Of a stretch of 45,104 nucleotides of DNA, positions 31,185 to 39,030 are shown piece by piece. The first letter of the stretch is position 1. Each line of letters starts with the position of its first letter. The notes below the pieces were generated by a model, which saw nothing but the letters and a program-made list of their open reading frames with translations, did not search any database and was not told where the DNA came from. The stretch spans positions 1-45,104 of the forward strand of contig JAFQFR010000002.1 in NCBI GenBank assembly GCA_017398595.1, given 5' to 3'. The DNA is from Clostridia bacterium. Its GTDB lineage: Bacteria; Bacillota; Clostridia; Oscillospirales; CAG-272. The position numbers and the translations under genes are program-made.

Positions 31185-33275
31185 ATGGAAAATCCCGATA
31201 GAATCCCCGAGCTGTTCGGCTCACTGGTTTTCAACGATAAGGTCATGAAGGCAAAACTGCCCAAGGACATCTACAAATCGCTGAAAAAGACCATCGACGA
31301 GGATGCCCCCCTCGAGATCGACGTGGCAAACGTCGTGGCAAACGCCATGAAAGAATGGGCGCTGGAGCACGGCGCAACGCACTATACCCACTGGTTCCAA
31401 CCGTTGACCGGTATCACCGCCGAAAAGCACGACAGCTTTATCGAGCCTGTCGGCGACAGCGTCGTCATGGAGCTGAGCGGCAAGAGCCTGATCCGCGGCG
31501 AATCGGACGCCTCCTCGTTCCCGTCGGGCGGTCTGCGCGCGACCTTCGAGGCGCGCGGCTACACCGCGTGGGACCCGACCTCCTATGCCTTTATCAAGGA
31601 AAAGACCCTCTGCATCCCGACCGCGTTCTGTTCCTACGGCGGTCAGGCACTGGATAAAAAAGCGCCCCTGCTCCGCTCGATGGAAGCCATCAACACGCAG
31701 GCGCTCCGCGTGCTTCGCCTGTTCGGCAAGACCGATGTCAAGAGCGTGCGCACCACCGTCGGTGCCGAGCAGGAATACTTCCTCGTCACCAAGGAAATGT
31801 ACGACGAGCGCGAGGATCTGCGCCTGTGCGGCCGTACCCTCTTCGGTGCAAAGCCGCCCCGCAGCCAGGAGATGGAAGCCCACTACTTCGGCGCGATCAA
31901 GCCGAGAGTCAAGGCGTACATGGAAGACCTCAACGAAGAGCTCTGGAAGTTCGGCGTGCTCGCCAAGACGCAGCATAACGAAACGGCGCCCGCACAGCAC
32001 GAGCTTGCGCCTATCTTCGCCACCACCAATATCGCAAACGACCATAACCAGCTCATCATGGAGATCATGAAGAAGGTCGCGACCAGACACGGTCTTGTCT
32101 GCCTGCTGCACGAAAAGCCGTTTGCAGGCGTCAACGGCAGCGGCAAGCACAACAACTTCTCTATCTCGACCAACACCGGCAAGAACCTGCTTTCCCCCGG
32201 CGCATCGCCCGCCGACAACGCACAGTTTTTGCTTTTCCTCTCGGCAGTCATCAAGGCTGTCGATGAATACGGCGACCTGCTCCGCATCTCGGTTGCGACC
32301 GCGGGCAACGACCACCGTCTCGGCTCGTCCGAGGCGCCCCCTGCCATCGTTTCGATCTTCCTCGGCAGCGAGCTGACCGAGATCCTCGACTGCATCGAAG
32401 CCGATAAGCCCTACGAGGGCAAGGGCGGCCACCTGATGAAGATCGGCGCGAGCGTGCTCCCCGAGATCCCGATGGATAACACCGACCGCAACCGCACCTC
32501 GCCGTTCGCCTTCACGGGCAACAAGTTCGAGTTCCGTATGCTCGGCGCATCGCTCAATATCGCCGACCCCAACATCGTGCTCAATACCATCGTCGCCGAA
32601 TCGCTCAAACAGATCGCCGACATCCTTGAAGCAGCGCCCGATTTTGACACCGAGGTGCACAACATCGTCAAGCGCATCTACGCAAACCACAAGAAGGTCA
32701 TCTTCAACGGCGACGGCTACTCGGAGAATTGGCAGAAAGAGGCCGAAAAGCGCGGTCTGCCCAACTACCGCACCGTGCCCGATGCCGTACCGCACTTTGC
32801 AGACCCGAAAAATATCAAGGTCTTTACCGATCACAAGATCCTCTCCGAGGTCGAGATCCGTTCCCGTATAGAAATTTCGCTGGAGAACTACGCAAAGACC
32901 ATCGGCATCGAAGCGCTCACCATGAGCGACATGGTCAAAAAGCAGATCCTCCCCGCCGTACAGAGCTATATCGCAGAGCTCGGCACCAACGCGCTCAACA
33001 AAAAAGCGCTCGGCATCAAAGCGCTTGGCTATGAGACCGCTATGCTGGAGGAGCTGTCTGCGTATTCGGACAGCCTGTATCAGGCAACCGTCGCACTGGA
33101 TATGGCGCTCACCGCCGTACCGGGCAGCACCGAAGCCGCCGCACGCTATTACTGCGACGAAGTGCTCCCAAGGATGAACACCGTCCGCGAAGCCGCCGAT
33201 AAGCTCGAAGCCATCACCGCAAGCGAATACTGGCCCTTCCCCACCTACAGCGATCTGCTGTTCGGCGTAAGATAA
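31185..33275 (+). CDS. glnN: Glutamine synthetase type III
   Basis: A 696-residue GSIII enzyme, ATP-dependent synthesis of glutamine from glutamate and ammonia, cytoplasmic dodecamer. Family marks: [17 protein letters not shown] near residue 77, [55 protein letters not shown] and [19 protein letters not shown] with the catalytic and metal-binding residues of the GS core. Length (about 700) separates it from GSI (450) and GSII. The start at 31185 has AAAGG upstream; a TTG seven codons earlier is less likely. It is monocistronic with a strong promoter and terminator, divergent from the metal-resistance operon. GSIII is common in Bacteroidota and gut Clostridia. Confidence 0.96.
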   Translation: MENPDRIPELFGSLVFNDKVMKAKLPKDIYKSLKKTIDEDAPLEIDVANVVANAMKEWALEHGATHYTHWFQPLTGITAEKHDSFIEPVGDSVVMELSGKSLIRGESDASSFPSGGLRATFEARGYTAWDPTSYAFIKEKTLCIPTAFCSYGGQALDKKAPLLRSMEAINTQALRVLRLFGKTDVKSVRTTVGAEQEYFLVTKEMYDEREDLRLCGRTLFGAKPPRSQEMEAHYFGAIKPRVKAYMEDLNEELWKFGVLAKTQHNETAPAQHELAPIFATTNIANDHNQLIMEIMKKVATRHGLVCLLHEKPFAGVNGSGKHNNFSISTNTGKNLLSPGASPADNAQFLLFLSAVIKAVDEYGDLLRISVATAGNDHRLGSSEAPPAIVSIFLGSELTEILDCIEADKPYEGKGGHLMKIGASVLPEIPMDNTDRNRTSPFAFTGNKFEFRMLGASLNIADPNIVLNTIVAESLKQIADILEAAPDFDTEVHNIVKRIYANHKKVIFNGDGYSENWQKEAEKRGLPNYRTVPDAVPHFADPKNIKVFTDHKILSEVEIRSRIEISLENYAKTIGIEALTMSDMVKKQILPAVQSYIAELGTNALNKKALGIKALGYETAMLEELSAYSDSLYQATVALDMALTAVPGSTEAAARYYCDEVLPRMNTVREAADKLEAITASEYWPFPTYSDLLFGVR

Positions 33276-33278
33276 ACC

Positions 33279-33311
33279 AAAAGAGTGTACGCAAACTGCG
33301 TACACTCTTTT
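33279..33311 (+). terminator. Rho-independent terminator of glnN
   Basis: AAAAGAGTGTACGC (33279-33292) pairs perfectly with GCGTACACTCTTTT (33298-33311), followed by TTT. Confidence 0.88.
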
Positions 33312-33320
33312 TTGCAAGTG

Positions 33321-33352
33321 AAAAAGCCTAACGTTTTTACGTTAGGCTTTTT
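33321..33352. terminator. Terminator of the solute-binding protein gene
   Basis: AAAAAGCCTAACGT (33321-33334) pairs perfectly with ACGTTAGGCTTTTT (33339-33352), loop TTTT. It serves the - strand gene ending at 33360 and may back up glnN termination. Confidence 0.85.
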
Positions 33353-33359
33353 CGTTATA

Positions 33360-34862
33360 TCACGATCCTGTATTCTGTGCAAAGAAGTTGTTGATCGTAT
33401 TCAGCTTCATCTGTGCGGGGATCTTATAGGTCTCATAAATGTTGGTCAGCGACTGTCCGGTGCGGACCATGTCGCAGATTTTATCTTTATAAGTACCGAT
33501 GTTATAGATCATACCGAGGTCGTAAACCAAATTGCTGAAAATAATGTCCAGCATCTCGATGCTTTCCTCATCGCGCGTACGCTGACCAACGACCGTCTTT
33601 TCGTAGTATGCGGGTGTCAGCAGCTCTTTGCCCTTGTATGCCAGCAGCTCAAGGACAACGCCGGTGCGATCAAGATCCAGAACAGTCTCGGGCACGCAGA
33701 CGAACTGGCAGTGCCAGGAGGAGACGAGATTGCAGTAATTTTCCTGCGCTTCATCGTATTTCGGGAACGACAGAATGCCGAAGTCGTTGTCCAGATCGCG
33801 CAGAGAATCAATATAGAACATCGTGTGCGAGTAGAACAGCGCCTGGTTGTTGTTCAGCATGGAAACGCGCTCGTCATTGGTCGCGGTGGATTTTTTCTCA
33901 CCGGTCATGTAGTTCATCTGATAGTTCAGAACGTGCGTATGGTCGGTAACAATATCCAGATACTTGTCGTACAGGTTAACGACGCGCTCGTTGTACAGAG
34001 TGAGCTCCAGCTCGCCGTTATCATTGACAGCGCAGACGCGCTCGTTGGCAGCCGCCAGGATCGCGGGATGCGTGGAAGTCGGCGTCAGCAGACCGAAAGT
34101 GTCACCCGCGCCGTAAACGCCGTCCTGGTTGACATCTTCGCCGACGCTCTTGACCATCTGTCCGAACTTATCCAGCGTCCACTTGCCCTCGCGAACAAGT
34201 TCGTATGGGTTTTCCAGATCGTATTCCTCGATCATGGTCTTGCTGAAGAAGAGAATGTCGGCTGCGCGGTTGTCGGCAACGGAGATGTTGCCCGTCGTGT
34301 AATACATCTTGCCGCGGATCGACAGATCCTCATTCGCTTTTTGGTCCCAGTAGGGCTTCGACAGATCCAGATAGTTGATGTCATTCATGTCATGCAGATA
34401 GCCGTTGTAAGCGAGAGTCGCTACATCGTGGGTACCGACCATTGCAGCGGCGTAGATGTCGTCGCCCGCCATATATGCGGTGTAGATCTTTTTGTATCCG
34501 GTGCCGCTTCCGTTTGACGAGTCAAAGGCTACGACGTCCGTATTGGTGATGTTGATACCATAGGTCTCCAGCATATACTGGTTGCGGCGGTAGATCGCAG
34601 CATCGATCACGGTGCCGTCTTCGCCCTCGCTCGCATAGTCGTTCCACGTCCAGTTACCGGAAACCAAAATGTGAAAGTCGCCCGAAATATCGCCAAGCTC
34701 TTCGGCAGAGGGAATGTTCGGTGCGTCCGGATCAGCGGTCGTTACAGCGGCGGTCGTTTCCGCAGTGCTCTGTGTTACGGTCGTGGGTTTGTCCTCACCG
34801 CAAGCAGCGAAAACAGGCAGCAGCATCGAGCACGCCAGAAGTAAAGCAAGTGTCTTTTTCAT
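33360..34862 (-). CDS. Extracellular solute-binding lipoprotein (ABC importer type), orphan
   Basis: A 500-residue lipoprotein. The signal peptide ends in the lipobox LPVFAAC with acylated C21, followed by a Thr/Ala-rich linker (about 27-48). The body has the type-1/carbohydrate-class binding-protein pattern (NRAADILFFSKTMIEEYDLE, EGKWTLDKFGQMV) and a DVNQDGVYGAGD loop that resembles a calcium-binding EF-hand-like loop. The start follows AAAGGA. No permease or ATPase gene is adjacent, so it must pair with a transporter elsewhere or act alone. A sugar or oligosaccharide ligand is likely from family membership but unproven. The 34863-35038 gap upstream shows no clear promoter. Confidence 0.85.
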   Translation of the reverse strand: MKKTLALLLACSMLLPVFAACGEDKPTTVTQSTAETTAAVTTADPDAPNIPSAEELGDISGDFHILVSGNWTWNDYASEGEDGTVIDAAIYRRNQYMLETYGINITNTDVVAFDSSNGSGTGYKKIYTAYMAGDDIYAAAMVGTHDVATLAYNGYLHDMNDINYLDLSKPYWDQKANEDLSIRGKMYYTTGNISVADNRAADILFFSKTMIEEYDLENPYELVREGKWTLDKFGQMVKSVGEDVNQDGVYGAGDTFGLLTPTSTHPAILAAANERVCAVNDNGELELTLYNERVVNLYDKYLDIVTDHTHVLNYQMNYMTGEKKSTATNDERVSMLNNNQALFYSHTMFYIDSLRDLDNDFGILSFPKYDEAQENYCNLVSSWHCQFVCVPETVLDLDRTGVVLELLAYKGKELLTPAYYEKTVVGQRTRDEESIEMLDIIFSNLVYDLGMIYNIGTYKDKICDMVRTGQSLTNIYETYKIPAQMKLNTINNFFAQNTGS

Positions 34863-35038
34863 TTTGTTTGTCCTTTCTAAACAAAATTCACGGTATTCGC
34901 AGTATTGCTTTTATTTAAAAATACCATACCGACAAAAAAAACACAATGCCCGTGGTGATACTGTTTTTGTGTTTGACGATACTAATGCAGCAAAATGCAC
35001 CGAAATCATGTGCTATGCTTGCAAACGAAGCTATGTAA

Positions 35039-35842
35039 TCAAACCGCCGGTTGTCGGCTCACTTGATATACTCCGTACAGGATAGCGAGCAGCAATATGC
35101 ACAGCATTACTTTCCATATAACTGACCATATTTTTTGTGGCAAACTATTTTTCTTTTTCTTCTCAGCAAAGAGCCGCGGAGAGGTTGTTTCGTAGTCTTT
35201 TCCGCATTGGATGCCATACTGTTTGCAATAGCAAAATTTCATTATATGCATGGTTGCGCTCACAGAACACAATACTGCAATATAAGTAAATCCCACCATA
35301 ACAAGCGTTGCCGCCAATGCAGAATGCATTTCTTGCAGCATTCGTCCGATTTTCATACCTGCACATGATGCACCTGATATAATCGCTATACTCACGTTTG
35401 TTTTAGAAGATTTCTCTGCTTTGTAGCTCCCTTTTCTTATTCTTTTACTCGTTATCAAAAAATATATAACGGATGATATTATTTGCAAAGCAACGATAAG
35501 CACAATATCCCAAATATCTATGTACCTTCCAACCAAAAGGATCAAAAACACCCATGATTGCAAAATGACACTGAGAGATAGTGCGCTGAAAGCGCTCACC
35601 GCAAAGCGGCAAGCAAAAGACGGTGTTGGACACCACAGATGGAAAGTATAGACAACGATCGCATATGTAGCAATAAACGATAAGAAAACCGCCATTAAAA
35701 CCGGTGCATTCCCTGCTATTCCGGCAACTGCACCGGTAAATCCCAAAAACAAATATGCGGTAGGAACCATTGCGCGCAGAGATGATAACGAAATATAATG
35801 TTCAGAGCCGTAATATACAAAGGATTTTATTTTATCTTGCAC
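35039..35842 (-). CDS. Multi-pass membrane protein of unknown function
   Basis: A 267-residue protein with about six hydrophobic segments (for example AYLFLGFTGAVAGIAG, LMAVFLSFIATYAIVVYTF, IVLIVALQIISSVIYFLI, ATLVMVGFTYIAVLCSV and a C-terminal VIWKVMLCILLLAILYGVY). A cytoplasmic or loop stretch near residues 205-235 has CYCKQYGIQCGKD. The start is GTG at 35842 with AAAGG upstream. Lower GC than the flanking host genes. It follows the four-helix-bundle gene by 24 bases in the same direction, so they probably share a transcript. No family recognised. Confidence 0.65.
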   Translation of the reverse strand: MQDKIKSFVYYGSEHYISLSSLRAMVPTAYLFLGFTGAVAGIAGNAPVLMAVFLSFIATYAIVVYTFHLWCPTPSFACRFAVSAFSALSLSVILQSWVFLILLVGRYIDIWDIVLIVALQIISSVIYFLITSKRIRKGSYKAEKSSKTNVSIAIISGASCAGMKIGRMLQEMHSALAATLVMVGFTYIAVLCSVSATMHIMKFCYCKQYGIQCGKDYETTSPRLFAEKKKKNSLPQKIWSVIWKVMLCILLLAILYGVYQVSRQPAV

Positions 35843-35866
35843 AACGTCACTGCCTTTCTTCTATCA

Positions 35867-36211
35867 TTACGCTTTTTCTTTCAAAGTCTTACAACTTGAA
35901 ATGAGCATACGCCTTATCCGCCCACAGAGATTTCTGTGCTTTTTATAAGTCGCCTCATCTATGCCGTTTGTGTTAAATAATAATTGCAACCACCCCTCGG
36001 TTTCACTGCACTCTTTGAGAGCAATCTCAAATTTTGAAAGCATATCCGCTTTACTTTGACCGTAATTTGCTTCACGGATGTTGGCATAAACACTGCTTGA
36101 GCTTTTACGGAGTTGGAATACTGTATTAGAGGATGCTTTTATGTTCTGACAAAGCAACTCAATATCTGTCGCGAGTTGTTCGGAATATATCAACAAATAG
36201 TTTTTGGACAT
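35867..36211 (-). CDS. Four-helix-bundle protein (S23 / IVS-encoded / Avd-like)
   Basis: A 114-residue all-helical protein of the 'four helix bundle' family that includes proteins encoded in 23S rRNA intervening sequences and is structurally related to the Avd accessory proteins of diversity-generating retroelements. Family signature: NTVFQLRKSSSSVYANIREANY followed by SKFEIALKECSETEGWL, matching the usual SSVAANIAEG...F.ISLGS..E pattern. The start follows GGGAG. No reverse transcriptase is near. Its promoter region abuts the hairpin array at 36259-36480. Function of stand-alone members is not established; nucleic-acid binding by the basic surface is inferred. Confidence 0.85.
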   Translation of the reverse strand: MSKNYLLIYSEQLATDIELLCQNIKASSNTVFQLRKSSSSVYANIREANYGQSKADMLSKFEIALKECSETEGWLQLLFNTNGIDEATYKKHRNLCGRIRRMLISSCKTLKEKA

Positions 36212-36258
36212 ATGATCACTCCCTTTAAGCAGATTATATCAAAACTTAACGAAATAAT

Positions 36259-36442
36259 CAACGGCGTAGCCGTTGTATATCATCAATTCCGAAGGAATTG
36301 CATATCATCAAAGCGGCACGCTTTGTATATCAGCAAGCCGCAGGGAAATACACGCTGACGCGTGATGAGATACAAGGGCGGCAAAGCCGCCCTTGATGAT
36401 ATACCGCCTTGCGGCGGATAATATGCCAAGCCTGAGGCTTGG
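36259..36442 (+). repeat. Symmetric tandem hairpin array with mirrored 8-base linkers
   Basis: Hairpins at 36259-36275, 36284-36300 and 36309-36325 (7-bp stems, 3-base loops, period 25), a central unit 36334-36364 with CACGC/GCGTG, then 36373-36395 (10-bp stem), 36404-36417 and 36426-36442. Linkers are exactly 8 bases: TATATCAT, CATATCAT, TATATCAG on the left and ATGAGATA, ATGATATA, ATAATATG on the right, which are approximate reverse complements. The whole could fold as one rod with side hairpins. The 36212-36762 stretch also holds a terminator, an IS-like end and a promoter. Confidence 0.8.
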
Positions 36443-36445
36443 ATA

Positions 36446-36480
36446 AAAAAAATCCGAGAACAAAGTTCTCGGATTTTTTT
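36446..36480 (+). terminator. Perfect terminator closing the hairpin array
   Basis: AAAAAAATCCGAGAAC (36446-36461) pairs with GTTCTCGGATTTTTTT (36465-36480), loop AAA. An ideal rho-independent terminator for + strand transcription of the array. Confidence 0.88.
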
Positions 36481-36489
36481 GTGTTACCA

Positions 36490-36537
36490 CTACAAAATAC
36501 GTCCGAAATGCAGTAGGCTACAAAATAAGTCCGGATT
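36490..36537. mobile_element. IS21-like terminal repeats (remnant end)
   Basis: Two 20-base direct repeats, CTACAAAATACGTCCGAAAT (36490-36509) and CTACAAAATAAGTCCGGATT (36518-36537), differ at four positions and start 28 bases apart. Multiple spaced terminal repeats of this kind, preceded by TGTTACCA, resemble IS21-family ends. No complete istA/istB is present. It marks the change to AT-richer DNA on its right. Confidence 0.45.
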
Positions 36538-36701
36538 TATCTATCGAATTATACACTTATCCCTTGGTGTTGATGGGGGCTGACAGCAACCGCTGGCTTC
36601 CGGGTATCAGCACCATGCGCGTAACGAAACTTATGTATTTTCAAAGGGGTATTACCTTTCAAAACGGGAGGACGGACAAAAAGTTGGAAAAAAGTTTGCT
36701 G

Positions 36702-36730
36702 TTGAAGTATTCACAAAAATATGGTATAAT
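36702..36730 (+). promoter_or_regulatory. Predicted promoter of the HTH/IstA-like gene
   Basis: TTGAAG (36702-36707), 17-base spacer, consensus TATAAT (36725-36730), 33 bases before the TTG start at 36763. Confidence 0.7.
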
Positions 36731-36762
36731 TGGTACATAACTTGAGATTGGAGGTATGAGCT

Positions 36763-37188
36763 TTGGGATCTGGTAAAACGGCAGAACGTATCGTTCTTCC
36801 TAATGTTCCTCGTGAGTTGTGGAGCGACTTTAGAATTGATTTTGAAAACGGAATGTCTTTGAAAGATATTGCAAGTAAATATTACTGTGATCCTCGAACA
36901 GTTAGAGCCGCCTTGTCGAACAACCGTGGTAGCGCGGATTTCGGAAAATGGTCTTCGCAAAAGAAGCTTGAAGCACACATTGATTCAATTTCTGCTGTTA
37001 TAAGCGATACTACGCAAATCAAATCGTTATCAAAATTAAGCAGACAAATCACGTCCAAAATTCAAGAAGAAGGTTATTCCGGCGGCGAACGTACTGTTCG
37101 TAATTATCTTTCTTCTCGCTCGGATGTAAAAAATCTTTTAGAGATACAACAAAGGAAAAGCAAGGAGGCTCCCTATGATCAGCATTAA
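36763..37188 (+). CDS. HTH protein resembling the IS21 IstA N-terminal domain
   Basis: A 141-residue protein with two DNA-binding-like segments: GMSLKDIASKYYCDPRTVRAAL (about residues 30-51) and SRQITSKIQEEGYSGGERTVRNYL (about 92-115). This twin arrangement and the GY.G..RTVR motif resemble the N-terminal part of IS21-type transposases, but the DDE core is absent and the gene ends cleanly. The start is TTG with GGAGG eight bases upstream; the nearer ATG is out of frame and stops after six codons. It overlaps the next gene by 14 bases. It may be a transposase fragment reused as regulator. The IstA link is tentative. Confidence 0.65.
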   Translation: MGSGKTAERIVLPNVPRELWSDFRIDFENGMSLKDIASKYYCDPRTVRAALSNNRGSADFGKWSSQKKLEAHIDSISAVISDTTQIKSLSKLSRQITSKIQEEGYSGGERTVRNYLSSRSDVKNLLEIQQRKSKEAPYDQH

Positions 37189-38170
37189 GACAACGAAGAA
37201 ATTTAACGGCATTTCTATTCAAGGCGACTTCGAAGACTTGAATCATCTTTACGATGCCTTATCCGAATATACCAACTTTTATATTGATGGCATAATGCTC
37301 GAAATAGAATCCGATTATGTAAAACAGCACGGTGTGGCAATTAAGGATATGACGCCAGATCAGAGAGAGGAGTTCTTCACGCTTAACAAGCATGAGATTA
37401 ATTATTTCGAGGAAATGCGTGAAAATCTTCTCGGTTTATGTTATGATATTCGTCATGCCTATCAAGGTGATCGCGGCATTGGTCTTGTTGAAAATGGTTG
37501 TGAGATGCTCAGTGCGTGTACCGAGAATCTGCCACTTATGAATCTCCAATTTAATGTTGAGGTTCTTTATCCTTGGGCTTTCTATTATCTGTTTGCTTTG
37601 CGAGATATGCTCGATAATATGTATAAACCCGAATGGTTCAATAGTATCGGTGAACAAGGTGTAACACGTAGAGAATCTGACATTCATCTTTATCGAGGTG
37701 TTTTGGATACCTTTATTGCTCTTTTGTGGAAGAACCTCGAGGAATTGTTTGGCAAGGAATATGAGGCTTTCTACAACTATTACAAATACAAGGACTGTTT
37801 TTCTCTGCTTGATAGATCTTATCTCACGGGCATTTGCAATTATCTTGTTGCCGATTACTGCGAAGGACTTAGTAAGGTCAAATATTCAAATTTCAAAAAG
37901 AATATGTTGCTTATCCTTGCCTATGATAGTGTGGATTCAGAGAATCTCTACAATAAGCAGTACAGCAAGGAGCCGCATGTCATTGCTTCCAAGAAGTCTT
38001 ATGTGAAAGCTCTTGAATATGTTAACAAAAACGCTACTCGTCCTTACGTAACGAATTTTGATTTCACCAAAAAGATACTTGAATTTGCACTCAAAGGCAA
38101 TGAAAAGGAAGCGGTGGCTTGGATCAACAATTTGTTCGGAGAAGCGGACTGGGATACTTTCGAATGGTAA
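37175..38170 (+). CDS. Conserved mobile-element protein, function unknown (DUF6904-like?)
   Basis: A 331-residue soluble protein, mostly helical after an N-terminal beta-strand segment (ISIKTTKKFNGISIQGDFED). I recall a DUF6904 family with this N-terminus but cannot confirm it. Aromatic-rich middle (YPWAFYYLFALRDMLDNMY) and a C-terminal DWDTFEW. It overlaps the HTH gene by 14 bases with AAGGAGG before its ATG, so they form a two-gene operon ended by the terminator at 38174-38212. No motif indicates activity. Confidence 0.7.
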   Translation: MISIKTTKKFNGISIQGDFEDLNHLYDALSEYTNFYIDGIMLEIESDYVKQHGVAIKDMTPDQREEFFTLNKHEINYFEEMRENLLGLCYDIRHAYQGDRGIGLVENGCEMLSACTENLPLMNLQFNVEVLYPWAFYYLFALRDMLDNMYKPEWFNSIGEQGVTRRESDIHLYRGVLDTFIALLWKNLEELFGKEYEAFYNYYKYKDCFSLLDRSYLTGICNYLVADYCEGLSKVKYSNFKKNMLLILAYDSVDSENLYNKQYSKEPHVIASKKSYVKALEYVNKNATRPYVTNFDFTKKILEFALKGNEKEAVAWINNLFGEADWDTFEW

Positions 38171-38173
38171 AAT

Positions 38174-38212
38174 CAACAGCGAAGTCTTTAGTGGCTTCGC
38201 TGTTGTTTTTTT
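38174..38212 (+). terminator. Rho-independent terminator of the two-gene + strand operon
   Basis: CAACAGCGAAG (38174-38184) pairs perfectly with CTTCGCTGTTG (38195-38205), followed by seven T. Confidence 0.85.
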
Positions 38213-38924
38213 ACATCGTCATCTCAAAATCCTGTTCCTCGTAACCGCCTGTCTTCATACGGATGAGGCTGTCATCGAAAATATCCGTCTGCATCCCTAC
38301 GACTTCCTGATCTAAAAGCTCGAAAGCTGCGTAGTGGCAATCGTCAATTACGACTGCGTTCATTTCGCCTGAAAGCAGAAGCTTTATATCATTGGGGGAA
38401 ATACGGATATCTCCGTCGGGTGTCTTTATTTCAAAGACTGCGCTTGGATGCTTCATTAACTGCCCCTTGACAGTTTTCATGAGCTGCTCTTGTTCTTTTT
38501 CCCAAGCTTCTTGGTATTTTATACCTTCGGCAATCACCCCAGTGAAGTGCTGTGTATCTTCGCACAAATCCTTGAAGCGAATTCCGAAATCTTCGATAAT
38601 GTCGAGATCATCACAGGAGCAAAAGAAACCTCCGGCTTCACAGTCAAATATAATACGACCGATATTGGGATCGTTTCGGAAAGCTTGACGAAACGCCGCT
38701 TCCCATTCATAACCGTTGCCGTGAGTCCGAAGCCCGATACCGTTACATACTGGTTCTCCGATTGACTTGGCATAATTATCGAAGGCAGCTTGGCAGTAGT
38801 CTGCATACTGTCCTGTAAAAAAGGTAAATGGCAGACATAGGGCAAATGTTCCGTCATCGTGATCTACGATATAGAAAGGTCGGTTTTCTCGGTTAAAATC
38901 ATTGATACGTCTTGTGTTTTCCAT
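38211..38924 (-). CDS. Unknown mobile-element protein
   Basis: A 237-residue acidic protein starting with a beta-rich segment FYIVDHDDGTFALCLPF, a middle with CEAGGFFCSCDDLDIIEDFG that resembles Imm/knot-like or structural repeats, and a C-terminal half with IKTPDGDIRISPNDIKLLLSG. No family named with confidence. The start at 38924 follows AAGGA by eight bases; an ATG at 38933 abuts the same site too closely. Convergent with the preceding operon, sharing the terminator region. Confidence 0.6.
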   Translation of the reverse strand: MENTRRINDFNRENRPFYIVDHDDGTFALCLPFTFFTGQYADYCQAAFDNYAKSIGEPVCNGIGLRTHGNGYEWEAAFRQAFRNDPNIGRIIFDCEAGGFFCSCDDLDIIEDFGIRFKDLCEDTQHFTGVIAEGIKYQEAWEKEQEQLMKTVKGQLMKHPSAVFEIKTPDGDIRISPNDIKLLLSGEMNAVVIDDCHYAAFELLDQEVVGMQTDIFDDSLIRMKTGGYEEQDFEMTM

Positions 38925-38991
38925 ACCACACATCCTTTACATGATTTAGCTCTTATGAGCTTATGTAAAGAAGTGATTGTTGGAAATAATG

Positions 38992-39021
38992 AAGGGCTAC
39001 CGTTGTTTTGCGATAGCCCTT
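38992..39021 (-). terminator. Terminator after the permuted recombinase gene
   Basis: AAGGGCTA (38992-38999) pairs with TAGCCCTT (39014-39021). Located just past the stop at 39031 on the - strand; tail CATTATTT is only moderately T-rich. Confidence 0.6.
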
Positions 39022-39030
39022 GTTTCAGTA

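Noticed and set aside
31221..33317. 698-residue frame antisense to glnN
   Set aside because: Long only because of the codon pattern of glnN; no start site or motif.
35867..36211. Diversity-generating retroelement
   Set aside because: The four-helix-bundle protein is Avd-like, but no reverse transcriptase, template repeat or variable-repeat target was found in the window.
36259..36442. Hairpin array considered as a CRISPR array
   Set aside because: Units are palindromes of differing sequence with constant 8-base linkers, the opposite of constant repeats with variable spacers, and no cas genes are nearby.
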